In this document: positions 1 to 7,698 of the stretch, one piece after another | Layout: the number at the start of each line of letters is the position of its first letter | Numbering within the stretch: the stretch's first letter is position 1 | DNA from: Accumulibacter jenkinsii | GTDB taxonomy: Bacteria > Pseudomonadota > Gammaproteobacteria > Burkholderiales > Rhodocyclaceae | DNA length: 64,000 bases | Direction: 5' to 3' | Assembly: GCA_036625225.1 (NCBI GenBank) | Contig: JAZKUF010000005.1 | Span: forward strand, 1-64,000 | Notes under the pieces: generated by a model | The model's database searches: none | What the model was told of the DNA's origin: nothing | What the model saw: only the letters and a program-made list of their open reading frames with translations | Made by a program: the position numbers and the translations under genes

Positions 1-2
1 CC

Positions 3-1091
3 ACCGTGGCGCCGCTGCCCGAAAGCGTCTGCGCGTCGAAATATGACCCCAGCTGTGCGAGCCTGCTCGCCCAGTTGCGCTACGGCAGCGGGATGCCGTT
101 CCATCGCATCGAAGGGCTGCAGGCGAGCCTCAACGTGCCACTACCGGATTCGACGCAGTGGGACATCCTCTCTCAGGCGGTACCGGCGCCGCGCGCCGTC
201 TTCGACGAGCTGATTCGCGAGGCCGGACAGGCTGATCTGCTGCACTGCGACGACACCCCGATGAAGATCCTGTCGCTGATCGCCGAGAGGAAGCAGATCG
301 AAGCCGCCAGCCTGGAAGCGAAGCGCAAGGCGATCAATACTTCCAGCATCGTCGCCGTGCTCGATGAGGGCAAGCACGTGGCGCTGTATTTCACCGGTCA
401 CCCCCACGCCGGGCAGAACCTCTCGGCGGTCCTCGCGAAGCGGGAGCCGGGGCTGGCAATCCCGATGCAGATGAGCGATGCGCTCGCGAGCAACTTCGTC
501 GGCGAGTTCGCGACGATCATCGGCAAATGCATCGCTCATGGCCGCCGCCGTTTTGTCGATCTGGTGCCGCATTTCCCCGAGCACTGCCGCTATGTGATCG
601 AGACCCTGGCCCAGGTCTATGCCCACGAGGCGCATTGCCAGGCGAAAGCGATGTCGCCCGACGAGCGCCTGCTCTACCACCAGGAACACAGCGGCCCGCC
701 GATGCAGGCCATGCGTGACTGGATCGGGGATCAGTTCGCGAAGTCGCTCGTCGAGCCGCACAGCAGTCTGGGCAAGGCCCTGACCTATCTGATCAAGCAC
801 TGGGACGGCATGACGCTCTTTCTACGCCAGGCCGGCGCCCCCCTGGACAACAACCTCGCCGAAAGGGCACTCAAGCGGGCGATCATGCATCGCAAGAATT
901 CGATGTTCTACAAGACCCCGAAGGGGGCCGAGGTGGGGGACGTCTACATGAGCCTGATCCATACGTGCGAGCTCTGTCGGGTCAATCCGTTCGCCTATCT
1001 GCAGGCCTTGCACAAAAACGTCAGCCAGGTGCTGGCCCAGGCGGCGCAGTGGCTGCCCTGGAATTACCACAAGCAACTTGCCGCCACCTGA
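3..1091 (+). CDS. tnpC: IS66 transposase TnpC, 3' part
   Basis: The C-terminal 362 residues of the DDE transposase of the IS66 element. The frame is open to the window edge, so the true start is outside. It matches residues about 183 onward of the complete copies at 14308-15942 and 29870-31504, with only a few changes (for example Ser for Gly in the first residues, and Lys for Gln near the C-terminus). The HCDDTP segment carries a catalytic Asp, and the PLDNNLAERALK segment near the C-terminus is the conserved IS66 region with the catalytic Glu. It faces tnpB, which ends 16 bp downstream on the other strand. Probably functional only if the missing 5' part is intact. Confidence 0.93.
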   Translation, partial: TVAPLPESVCASKYDPSCASLLAQLRYGSGMPFHRIEGLQASLNVPLPDSTQWDILSQAVPAPRAVFDELIREAGQADLLHCDDTPMKILSLIAERKQIEAASLEAKRKAINTSSIVAVLDEGKHVALYFTGHPHAGQNLSAVLAKREPGLAIPMQMSDALASNFVGEFATIIGKCIAHGRRRFVDLVPHFPEHCRYVIETLAQVYAHEAHCQAKAMSPDERLLYHQEHSGPPMQAMRDWIGDQFAKSLVEPHSSLGKALTYLIKHWDGMTLFLRQAGAPLDNNLAERALKRAIMHRKNSMFYKTPKGAEVGDVYMSLIHTCELCRVNPFAYLQALHKNVSQVLAQAAQWLPWNYHKQLAAT

Positions 1092-1107
1092 GCCGCCGGC
1101 CCAGACC

Positions 1108-1461
1108 CTACGCCGCGAGGCGGCGCCAGGCCGGCGCCGCGCGGGTCCGCGCGGGGTCGCCGGCCATCAGCAGCACCTGCAGCTCGCAAGCCTGAAGCGG
1201 CTGGAGCGGTGCCGTGCCGTCGGGCCAGAAGGCAAACCGTCCGCTTGACAGACGCTTCTGGCAAAGCCAGAAACCTTGGCCGTCGTAGACGAGGATCTTG
1301 ATCGCTGTCCGTGCGCGGTTGCGAAAGATGAACAGCCCGCCGCTGAACGGATCGGCCGCCAGGCGCTGCCGGCAGATGCCGGCCAGCCCATCGATGCCGG
1401 CCCGAAAATCGATCGGTTCGACCGCGACCAGGAGACGCATGTGCGGCGTGATCTGGATCAT
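1108..1461 (-). CDS. tnpB: IS66 accessory protein TnpB (Orf2 family)
   Basis: A 117-residue IS66 Orf2/TnpB protein. The family is needed together with TnpA for IS66 transposition, but its biochemical role is unknown. The start at ATG (MIQITPHM) is chosen because in the complete copies this ATG overlaps the tnpA stop as ATGA. The conserved core with VEPIDFRAGIDGLAG, FRNRARTAIKILVYD and GFWLCQKRL is present. The protein is nearly identical to the tnpB copies at 16079-16432 and 29380-29733. Upstream tnpA is frameshifted here, so translational coupling may be lost. Confidence 0.9.
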   Translation of the reverse strand: MIQITPHMRLLVAVEPIDFRAGIDGLAGICRQRLAADPFSGGLFIFRNRARTAIKILVYDGQGFWLCQKRLSSGRFAFWPDGTAPLQPLQACELQVLLMAGDPARTRAAPAWRRLAA

Positions 1462-1885
1462 GCGGCGCACCAGAAGGCGCTGCACAGGCCGGCGAGACCG
1501 GCCAGGCCCGGGCCATTGAGTTCCACCCGCATCTTTGCGCCGCGCGGGTTCTCGAGTTCTATCGTGCACTCGCAGAGGCGCTGAGCGACGGGCTCCCGGG
1601 CAGGCGACACCGTCAACTCGACGAACCGGGTTTCATTTCCCGTGGTACCCAGCGCCCCCCGGCCTGCTCCTGCTGGCGCCGCTTCAAATTCTTGTAGTCA
1701 AGATGCAGTGCCCGCGAGACCCGGTACACACCGTGCTTCCCTGCGAGCCCAATCGCCGCCGACCACAACGCCTGAGGGATGCGATCGCCACACCCGCGGC
1801 CTTCTCGCCAGAGCCTGAATCGCTCCTCTACCTGTTCAAGGCTCTCGCCGTCCCCTGCTGCCGCCACCTTCGCCAGGTCGTCCAT
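1458..1885 (-). pseudogene. tnpA: IS66 TnpA, frameshifted and diverged
   Basis: Equivalent of tnpA in copies 2 and 3 (142 residues), starting MDDLAKVAAAGDGESLEQV. The reading frame breaks after about 78 residues. A run of seven C in the intact copies is six here (near 1653-1658), which shifts translation into a short tail ending at 1613. The N-terminal part differs at roughly half its residues from the other two tnpA copies although tnpB and tnpC are nearly identical. This points to a recombinant between two related elements. TnpA is a small HTH-like DNA-binding protein in this family. Confidence 0.75.
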
Positions 1886-1971
1886 CTGCTGCTGCTCCTC
1901 ATCGGGTTGAATTCGCAGCCAACCTTACCAAGGACGTTCAGCGATTTCATGCCATCTTGCCGGAAGGACAC

Positions 1972-2302
1972 GGTTCACCTCGGCGAGTGGGGACAGGGCA
2001 TCGAGTGGATCGACGCGGAACTCGGCTCGGACAACGTCTACGCCTGGGCCAAGGAACAGGCCGGCGAAGTCAGCCACGAGATGTTCGGCGAGTGGATGCA
2101 CCGCAATGATCTCTCGCTCACGACGGCAGCCGAAGCGCTCGGCATCAGTCGGCGCATGGTCAGCTACTATCGGACCGCGCACAAGGCCATCCCACGTTCG
2201 ATTTGGCTCGCCTGCCTGGGCTGGGAAGTCACTCGCCCACAAGATCGAGCCCTTCCACGCGTCTTGCCGACGGCCCGCGAGTATGCAACGCTACATGGGT
2301 GA
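1972..2302 (+). pseudogene. 3' fragment of an HTH protein cut by the IS66 end
   Basis: Directly after the IS66 end an open frame encodes about 110 residues. It starts with GQGIEWIDAELGSDNVYAWA and is followed by an HTH-like stretch LTTAAEALGISRRMVSYYRTAH. The layout resembles the C-terminal half of DUF2442/HTH-type proteins, small antitoxin-like regulators. The 5' end has been replaced by the IS, and no start codon of its own is evident. No partner gene is visible nearby. The family assignment is tentative; the truncation by the IS is well supported. Confidence 0.5.
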
Positions 2303-2769
2303 TGGCGGGAAAGTCGGTCCAGGGCGGTGCCCATGAGCACCGCCGAAAAATCTGCATGGCGTTACCCCCGAGAGGATCGCACTCGTCCGCAGCGCCGTTT
2401 TATGCCATAAACGACGGATGGCAATTGGAAAAACGGCCGACTTTTTTGTCATTTGTGACGACTGCTTGCGGCCAAGAAGAGACAGTGAAGAAGTCAGCTG
2501 AAAGGTCGGGTAGAAGCAGCGCATTGCTGCGCCACCGCCCCCTAAAAACCGGACATGCAACTTTCGCCGCATCCGGCTTGAATCACCAGAAGTCAGGTTA
2601 TCACGCCCAACCGGCAGCACAATTGCATACTGCCTTCGCGATACTCACTGATAGCTTCTTTACCTCGCGCAGCATACCTTACCAGCCTGTTGAGCGAGTG
2701 AAGGCCGCATCCACATCAGTAGTTGATGCAGTCATTTGCTTGCCTTCTGAAGAGAAGTTCCATCAGTTC
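2303..2769. other. Non-coding stretch with group II intron debris
   Basis: No convincing gene. The only recognisable content is the group II intron domain V/VI remnant at 2505-2582 and, just before the IS at 2770, the 3' end of a small interrupted frame (see 2732-4099). Confidence 0.6.
2505..2582 (-). mobile_element. Group II intron 3' remnant (domains V and VI)
   Basis: Read on the minus strand this matches the usual bacterial group II intron tail. There is a domain V-like hairpin (AAGCCGGATGCGGCGAAAG, a GUUGCAU turn, then GTCCGGTTTTTAGGGGG). A short domain VI-like hairpin with stem GCGCA/TGCGC and a GCAA tetraloop follows, then the end CTACCCGAC. No reverse transcriptase frame is found next to it, so only the catalytic 3' RNA part survives. 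The intron would have been inserted in the minus direction. Call rests on pattern recognition of the conserved hairpin. Confidence 0.65.
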
Positions 2770-3903
2770 GGCGTTGGTGTAGTATATTGGCATACTTTTC
2801 GGAGTGATATCCTGTATGGATATATTCCTGACTTTGGGCAAGCGCTCCCTCTTTTTCCACCCTTCGTCATGCAGCAGGCGCAATTTGCCCTACCCGGACA
2901 GATTCCGGCATGCCCAAGTAGGTAAAGGTGTTGAGGATAGCCGCCCGGACGTGGGCTTCGGTGACTTGCCGCTCGAAGGTCCGGGAGTACAGGGTGTCGC
3001 CCAGTTGCTTCAGTCGGTACATCATGTTTTCCGCGATGCTGCGCCGGTGGTAGCCGCTCTCGTTCTTCCAGACGCTCTTTCCCTTGGCGTCGATCTCTTG
3101 GAGGATCGCATCGCGGGGATGATCGTCTCCCCAGGCAACGGCGCCTTCCCGCGGGGGAATGGTGGCACGCGCGCCCCGCTCGGCGATGGCTGCGTGGCAG
3201 CCGTGGCTGTCGTAGGAACCATCGGCCGATACCTGGTCGATCTCGCCTTCGACCTGGTCGAGCAGGCCGGGCAGGATTTCGCTGTCGCCCCAGTCGGCCG
3301 TGGTCACTTCAATGCCGATGATGTCCTTGGTGCTTTCGTCTACGGCCAGGTGGATCTTGCGCCACGTCCGCCGCTTGCCGACCCCGTGCTGGCGTACCTT
3401 CCATTCCCCTTCGCCGAAAATCTTCAGCCCGGTCGAATCGACCACCACATGCGTCGGCCCCTGGCGCGGCCGGCGCGGAATCGTCACCGAAATTTCCGCC
3501 GCACGTCGCGACAGGTAGCTGTGGTCCGGGACCGGCAGGTCCAGGTGGCTCAGACGCATCAAGGACCTCACCAATCCTTCCGTGGCCCGGTAAGGCAACT
3601 GGAACAACGCCTTGATCGTCAGGCATGTCTGGATGGCCATATCCGAGTACTGCCCAGGGGTGCCGCGCCCCACCGGCGGCGGTGGCGTCCAGTGGTCCCG
3701 AATGCTTTCATCGTCGAACCAGATCGTCAGATTGCCGCGATTGACCAGCGCCCGGTCGTACTCCGACCAGTTCCTCACCCGATACTGCTGCTTCAGCCCC
3801 ACCTCGCCCGTGTCCGCCTTCACCCGCATGGCCATCTCGCACCCTCCTCTTGCCGCCAAACCCCGAACTCCGGGGGTTCATGCCAATATACTACACCAAC
3901 GCC
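2770..3903 (-). mobile_element. IS5-family element, IS903-like, intact
   Basis: A complete 1134-bp IS with perfect 24-bp terminal inverted repeats at 2770-2793 and 3880-3903 (each beginning GGCGTTGGTGTAGTATATTG). A perfect 9-bp direct repeat CATCAGTTC flanks it at 2761-2769 and 3904-3912. A 9-bp duplication is typical of the IS903 group within IS5. One transposase gene fills the element. Perfect ends and target duplication point to a recent insertion. Confidence 0.93.
2867..3835 (-). CDS. IS5-family transposase
   Basis: DDE transposase of the element at 2770-3903, about 322 residues from the ATG chosen (MAMRVKADTGEVGLKQQY); an upstream in-frame start would add eight residues. Catalytic signatures are visible: VVDSTGLKIFGEGEW with the first Asp, SADGSYDS with the second Asp, and HRRSIAENMMYRLKQLGD with the Glu in the Y-(2)-R-(3)-E-(6)-K arrangement of IS5/IS4 enzymes. 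Length is normal for the IS5 group. No frameshift seen, so probably active. Confidence 0.93.
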   Translation of the reverse strand: MAMRVKADTGEVGLKQQYRVRNWSEYDRALVNRGNLTIWFDDESIRDHWTPPPPVGRGTPGQYSDMAIQTCLTIKALFQLPYRATEGLVRSLMRLSHLDLPVPDHSYLSRRAAEISVTIPRRPRQGPTHVVVDSTGLKIFGEGEWKVRQHGVGKRRTWRKIHLAVDESTKDIIGIEVTTADWGDSEILPGLLDQVEGEIDQVSADGSYDSHGCHAAIAERGARATIPPREGAVAWGDDHPRDAILQEIDAKGKSVWKNESGYHRRSIAENMMYRLKQLGDTLYSRTFERQVTEAHVRAAILNTFTYLGMPESVRVGQIAPAA

Positions 3904-3912
3904 CATCAGTTC

Positions 3913-4684
3913 TCTCGATGGTGACCAGAGACAAGTCTGCCGGCTTTCGCCGCGGGGCGATCGTTTCATCCCCTATCCGGGTCATTACAATCCGGCGTTC
4001 GCTTTTTGTCTCATCCTTTACCCGCTTGCCCATCAGCGTTCCTTGCGGTCGGCTTGCCGGTCTTGCGACCGGCGAGCAGTCGGGCTTATCTCGTTTCACT
4101 GTTGTAACACGACTGGTTTAGATCCCTCGGCGCTCACAAAAATTGACCCTTTTTCGCTCACGAAATGTGCTCCATCGGATGCGCAGAGGCGGACCTGGTG
4201 CGCAGTGCGACGGGCGATCGAGAAGCGCCAAGCTTTGAAGCCGACGGGATGCTTTTGGGGAGGGTGGAAGAGGCGCGCCGTAGCCGTGTCAAGGGCAGGC
4301 TGCGGGTTTATGCAGCCTGGCGCAGCTTCCCTTGACACGGCGGAGGGGCGATACGCTTAGGCAGGGTAGTAAGAGCGGCAGTTTCGCGCTTACTACTCTG
4401 CAGACAGGCAGGCGTCGAACTTGCCGGGCTCACTACCGCCGGAGAGAAGGAAGGGCCATGGCAGTCTGAATCAGCGCCCTTCAGCCTGGGTAGTCTTGAC
4501 CGTCAATGAAGGCACGGCGCGAATCGGGGGGATGATCATCCGCACGACGAAGCGCCTGGCGAGCCCCGTCATCAAGTCGCCGGGGGTGCGTCCGGCGAGG
4601 ATTTCTTTCTGGCCGGGGAACGGCGAACGGCAGGCGTTGCCGTGTCAGTGTTGCTCGTGGTGGACACGACGGGCAGGTTGCGCA
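3913..4684. other. Intergenic debris between IS5 element and istB remnant
   Basis: No gene I can support beyond the interrupted frame above. It contains a strong hairpin at 4361-4401. Near 4130-4170 there is a short repeated motif of the form GTGAGCG, A/T-rich run, GTCA, which may be the terminal region of the degraded IS21-type element to the right. Confidence 0.45.
4361..4401. repeat. Long imperfect hairpin
   Basis: Arms of 17 nt (4361-4377 and 4385-4401) around a 7-nt loop GCAGTTT. The arms carry GTAGTAAG/CTTACTAC with one A-G mismatch and one G-U pair if transcribed. No T-run follows on either side, so a standard Rho-independent terminator is unlikely. It may be an IS end, a REP-like unit or an attenuator remnant. 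Confidence 0.6.
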
Positions 4685-5170
4685 AGGACCCCTCAGGCGC
4701 AAGAGGATGCAGCGATGTTGAAGCCGATCGAGCAGCGCATCGACGAGGGCTTTCTTCTGAAAGAGTTCATACCAGTCCGGCCGCTCGAGATTCGTCGTGA
4801 TGATGGTCGACAGTCCCTGGGTGTAGCGTTGATCCATCAGGCGGAAGAAGGCGTTGACGTGTTCTGGCTTGAGATTGAGGTAGCCGAGTTCATCGATGGC
4901 AATGAGCTGAATCCGGCTCAGATTCTTGATCAGTTGAACGATGGAACGGTCGGCGAGGGAAGCATACAATTCGTCGAGCAAATCCTGAGCGTGATAGAAG
5001 CGGGCGCGATAACCGTTCAGACAAGCTTCGCGGACGAGGCCGATGGCGATCCCGGAATTGCCGGTGCCTTGCGGTCCGATGAGGAGCAGGTTCTCGCCGC
5101 GGCGCAGAAAGTCCAGGCCGGCCAGGGTGAGGATCTGCGACTTGTTGACACTGAGAGAGCGAGGAGCAAC
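4685..5170 (-). pseudogene. istB: IS21-type helper ATPase IstB, truncated remnant
   Basis: About 162 residues matching the AAA+ core of IstB/DnaC-like proteins: NKSQILTLAGLDFLRRGENL, then a P-loop-like GPQGTGNS, the Walker B stretch LIAIDELGY, and the C-terminal VDALLDRLQHRCI. The N-terminal domain is missing, and the invariant Lys of Walker A is replaced by Asn, so ATP binding should be impaired. istA is absent. Downstream of the family's normal end the frame runs on into unrelated sequence. At its 5' side it abuts a recombinase fragment on the other strand. Confidence 0.8.
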
Positions 5171-5178
5171 GTACCCGG

Positions 5179-5275
5179 GTATTACAATGCCTGGCCGCTG
5201 GCACTGCCGTGGCGCAAGTGGCAAAGGAATTCGCCACCAGTCGACAAACCATCATGCGGGTACGTGACGCGGTAA
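5179..5275 (+). pseudogene. C-terminal HTH fragment, probably of a serine recombinase
   Basis: The frame reads LAAGTAVAQVAKEFATSRQT followed by IMRVRDAV, a helix-turn-helix of the kind that ends resolvase/invertase-type serine recombinases. No catalytic domain precedes it, because the istB remnant occupies that position on the opposite strand. This looks like a deletion or rearrangement junction between two mobile elements. The frame continues past the family's usual end without clear homology. Confidence 0.4.
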
Positions 5276-5520
5276 ACGGGCATCCGAATTTCGCCCTAAC
5301 AGGAATCTTCCGGGAGCACCAAATGTCGCATATTTTAGCTTCGCTCCCACTGGGCCTTTTACGACACAGCCGACGGCTGGCTACAAACCATCCTCCTAAC
5401 CGGGCAAAACGTGTGCGAAAAACCGTGTCGGATCGATGTTGTAGCCGAAAACCTTTCCGCAGTGGTTTTCCGACGGAATTTTCGGCGGTTCCGGCTTACA
5501 CCCCCAGATAGGGTTATATT

Positions 5521-5532
5521 GTTACATGTAAC
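5521..5532. promoter_or_regulatory. Perfect 12-bp palindrome, probable mazEF operator
   Basis: GTTACATGTAAC is a perfect palindrome 17-28 bp upstream of the antitoxin ATG. It lies immediately downstream of a TATATT that could serve as a -10 box. Toxin-antitoxin operons are usually autorepressed by the antitoxin, alone or with the toxin, at such palindromes. Its role here is inferred from position and symmetry. Confidence 0.55.
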
Positions 5533-5548
5533 TTACGAAGAGAATGTT

Positions 5549-5758
5549 ATGGCGATGACGATTGCAACACGTGTTCAAAAGCGCCGTGCGGCGTTGCGCA
5601 TGGCCGGGTTGCGTCCGGTGCAGTTGTGGGTGCCGGATACCCGCCGTCCCTCTTTTGCCGAAGAGTGCCACCGTCAATCCGCTCTGCTCTGCGCTGACCG
5701 GGAGCGTGAGGTGCTGGTATGGATGGAAGCCGCCGCGGACACTGAGGGCTGGGAGTGA
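5549..5758 (+). CDS. MazE-like antitoxin (DUF3018 type)
   Basis: A 69-residue protein beginning MAMTIATRVQKRRAALRMAG and containing LRPVQLWVPDTRRPSFAEEC, the signature of the DUF3018 antitoxin-MazE family. It should bind and neutralise the MazF-like toxin encoded next and repress the operon. The start ATG is preceded by an AGAGAA-type ribosome site. The stop overlaps the toxin start as GTGA, giving translational coupling. Upstream is the palindrome at 5521-5532. The pair sits between mobile-element remnants, consistent with horizontal carriage. Confidence 0.88.
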   Translation: MAMTIATRVQKRRAALRMAGLRPVQLWVPDTRRPSFAEECHRQSALLCADREREVLVWMEAAADTEGWE

Positions 5759-6081
5759 AGCGCGGCGATTTGGTGACGATCGCGCAGCAGGGAGACTATG
5801 GCAAACCTCGTCCGGCCCTGGTGATTCAGTCGGATTTTTTCAACACGCATCCCTCGGTAACGGTCCTGCTCGTCACCAGTGAGCTTCATGACACCCCGCT
5901 CTTCCGTGTGACGATCCAGCCGAATCCCAGCAACGGATTGAGAAAGCCCTCGCAGGCGATGGTGGACAAGGTCATGACCGTGGCCCGTGAGAAGGTGGGA
6001 GAACCGTTTGGAAGGCTGGAAGCCGATGCCATGCTGGAAGTTGATCGCTGCCTGGCGGTCTTTCTCGGCATCACCAAGTAA
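5755..6081 (+). CDS. MazF/PemK-like endoribonuclease toxin
   Basis: A 108-residue toxin starting at GTG inside the antitoxin stop. The MazF/PemK fold is indicated by KRGDLVTIAQQGDYGKPRPA (conserved RGD and GKPRPALV), then LLVTSELHDTPLFRV, and a C-terminal VDKVMTV with the usual basic surface. Members cleave mRNA at short sequence motifs; the target here cannot be read from sequence. Length is normal and the frame intact. Cognate antitoxin is the gene immediately upstream. Confidence 0.9.
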   Translation: MKRGDLVTIAQQGDYGKPRPALVIQSDFFNTHPSVTVLLVTSELHDTPLFRVTIQPNPSNGLRKPSQAMVDKVMTVAREKVGEPFGRLEADAMLEVDRCLAVFLGITK

Positions 6082-6114
6082 AAATCACCGTGGCAAAGGG
6101 GCTGGCCGATTGGC

Positions 6115-6146
6115 GTGTCAATTTTGGCTATAGCCCAATCTGACAC
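6115..6146. repeat. 32-bp imperfect palindrome with perfect GGCTATAGCC core
   Basis: GTGTCA and TGACAC arms enclose a perfect GGCTATAGCC centre; most positions between also pair. It begins 33 bp after the mazF-like stop. It may be an IS terminus, a regulator site or a bidirectional structure. No T-run suggests a terminator. Confidence 0.5.
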
Positions 6147-6339
6147 TGATCAGCAGAGAGGGATGTCGTCAACCCACGGGAGCCATACTGCTGATCTGCG
6201 CTGGGTTAGCGGCCGGTGGTCTGGTCTAGCGCTGTTCAATAGCGATGCATATTTTGGGCTTGGCGTGCTTTATTGTCCGTTTTCGGAGGCGACCCCTTGT
6301 AATTCAGAATGGCATTGGCCCGGCGGCCATTGCGGCTGA

Positions 6340-7698
6340 TCAAGTGCACCTGGGACTGGGGGAGTCCGGTCCGATGGGCAGTTGACGCTTGTGCTCAGTA
6401 AGGCGGTTGGTTTTCACGATGGTATCGAAGGCTCGCTCGGAGACGCCCCGGTTCTCCAGGAAGGCGTCGATCTCCTCGTACGTGACGCCAAGTGCCTCCT
6501 CGTCAAGCTTCTGCGGCGCGAGTGACTCGAGATCGGCAGTGGGTGCCTTGTCCACCAGCGATGCCGGTGCGCCGAGCTGCTGGCCCAGTAGGCGGACCTG
6601 GCTCTTGTTCAAACCGGTGAGGGGGGCAACATCGCAAGCGCCGTCACCGTACTTGGTGAAGAAGCCCATCAGCGCCTCGGCGGCCTGGTCGGTGCCGATC
6701 ACCAGACCGCTTCGCGCCCCGGCCACGGCATACTGGGCCACCATCCGCTGGCGTGCCTTGATGTTACCCAACACGAAGTCACGCTGATCTGCGTCCTCGA
6801 ACGACATGCCGCCGCTTTCCAGCGACTGCAACAAGGCATCGCTTCCATTCTTGATATTCACCTCAAGCACTTCGTCAGGCTGGATAAACTCCAGTGCCCT
6901 GTCGGCATCGTCGGCGTCCTTCTGCTCGCCGTACGGCAGGCGCATGGCCACGAAGCGGGCCTGATCACCCTGGTCACGCAACCGGTTCACGGCCAGCTGT
7001 GCCAAGCGTCCCGCCACTGTGGAGTCGACGCCGCCGCTGATGCCCAGTACCAGGGTCTTTTGACCGCTTTCCTGCATGGCCCGGCACAGGAAGTTGCAGC
7101 GCCGCTCGATCTCGTGCTGAGCATCGATATCCGTCCGAGCTTGCAGCTGCGCCCCGATGGCGCGCTGAATGGTCCGGCGTGCGCATGTCGTATCTCCTTG
7201 CGCTCCGGTTTCGACACACCGCCGATGATAGTGGGGCAGACGTTCCAGCGCGTAGTGGGCCGCAGTTAGACGCACTTCATTGCGTTCGCCGTCGAAGCGG
7301 CGAGTCTCGCAGTAAAGGTGATGGGCGCCGTTGTGGCGAAACGCCCAGGCGAAGCAGACGGTACCGACGGGCGTACCATCGTCACCGGGATCGGGGCCGG
7401 CGATGCCGGTATTGGCCAGGGCCACGTCGGCATCACCGTTGTTTAGCGCCCCGCTGGCCATCTCGCCGGCCACCGCTTCGCTCGTCAGGCCGTAACGCTC
7501 GATGGTGTCGTAGCTGACACCGAGGTAGCGGTTCTTTGCCTGGGGCGAATAGACACCGAGGCCGCAATCGATGCTCTGGCCACTGCCGGGTACCCGGGCC
7601 AGCTCCGAAAAAATGAGCCCGGCGGTGCAGGACTCGGCGGTGGCAAGCCTCAGTTCGTTGTCGATCAAATAATTCGTGACTCGTTTCAGCAGGTCCAT
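6340..7698 (-). CDS. Fused nicotinamide-nucleotide amidase (PncC/CinA C-terminal) and NAD synthetase (NadE)
   Basis: A 452-residue two-domain protein. Residues 1-160 match the CinA C-terminal/PncC amidase (TAESCTAGLI with the catalytic Ser at 24, TGIAGPDPGDDGTPVGTV at 97-114), which deamidates NMN to NaMN. Residues 180-445 match NadE: SGGVDST P-loop at 221-227, LPYGEQKDADD, GTDQAAEALMGFFTKYGDG, KAPTADLE and EHKRQLP. NadE amidates NaAD to NAD. The fusion joins the first and last steps of NMN salvage through the deamidated route. The last residues after HKRQLPIGP look unlike the family, so the C-terminus may be slightly altered. It stands alone with no NAD-pathway neighbours, between a toxin-antitoxin pair and an IS91-like unit. 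Confidence 0.9.
   Translation of the reverse strand: MDLLKRVTNYLIDNELRLATAESCTAGLIFSELARVPGSGQSIDCGLGVYSPQAKNRYLGVSYDTIERYGLTSEAVAGEMASGALNNGDADVALANTGIAGPDPGDDGTPVGTVCFAWAFRHNGAHHLYCETRRFDGERNEVRLTAAHYALERLPHYHRRCVETGAQGDTTCARRTIQRAIGAQLQARTDIDAQHEIERRCNFLCRAMQESGQKTLVLGISGGVDSTVAGRLAQLAVNRLRDQGDQARFVAMRLPYGEQKDADDADRALEFIQPDEVLEVNIKNGSDALLQSLESGGMSFEDADQRDFVLGNIKARQRMVAQYAVAGARSGLVIGTDQAAEALMGFFTKYGDGACDVAPLTGLNKSQVRLLGQQLGAPASLVDKAPTADLESLAPQKLDEEALGVTYEEIDAFLENRGVSERAFDTIVKTNRLTEHKRQLPIGPDSPSPRCT

Larger units (their letters stand above)
1..1971. mobile_element. IS66-family element, convergent subtype, copy 1 (truncated by window start)
   Basis: The right part of an IS66-like element with tnpC on + and tnpB/tnpA on -. 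The tnpA-side end reads GTGTCCTTCCGGCAAG on the minus strand and stops at 1971, the same end as the two complete copies at 14010-16940 and 28872-31802. tnpB and tnpC are almost identical to those copies, but the tnpA segment is clearly diverged, so this copy looks chimeric. The tnpC-side end lies before the window. Confidence 0.9.
2732..4099 (-). pseudogene. Small basic open frame interrupted by the IS5 element
   Basis: Removing the IS and one copy of its CATCAGTTC duplication joins two minus-strand pieces into one frame of about 73 codons. The frame starts at a GTG at 4099 (or an internal ATG giving MGKRVKDETKSERR) and ends ...TIERTDGTSLQKASK with the stop at 2732-2734. The product would be short and rich in Lys/Arg. 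I recognise no family. Restoration of frame across the exact target duplication is the main reason to list it; it could still be a chance frame. Confidence 0.3.

Noticed and set aside
141..800. Long antisense open frames inside the tnpC copies (also 14992-15651 and 30161-30820)
   Set aside because: They are mirror frames of a GC-rich transposase gene, repeated wherever tnpC occurs, and have no recognisable protein features.
2804..4360. 518-codon + strand frame over the IS5 element
   Set aside because: It is antisense to the intact IS5 transposase, crosses both IS ends and has no coherent domain content.
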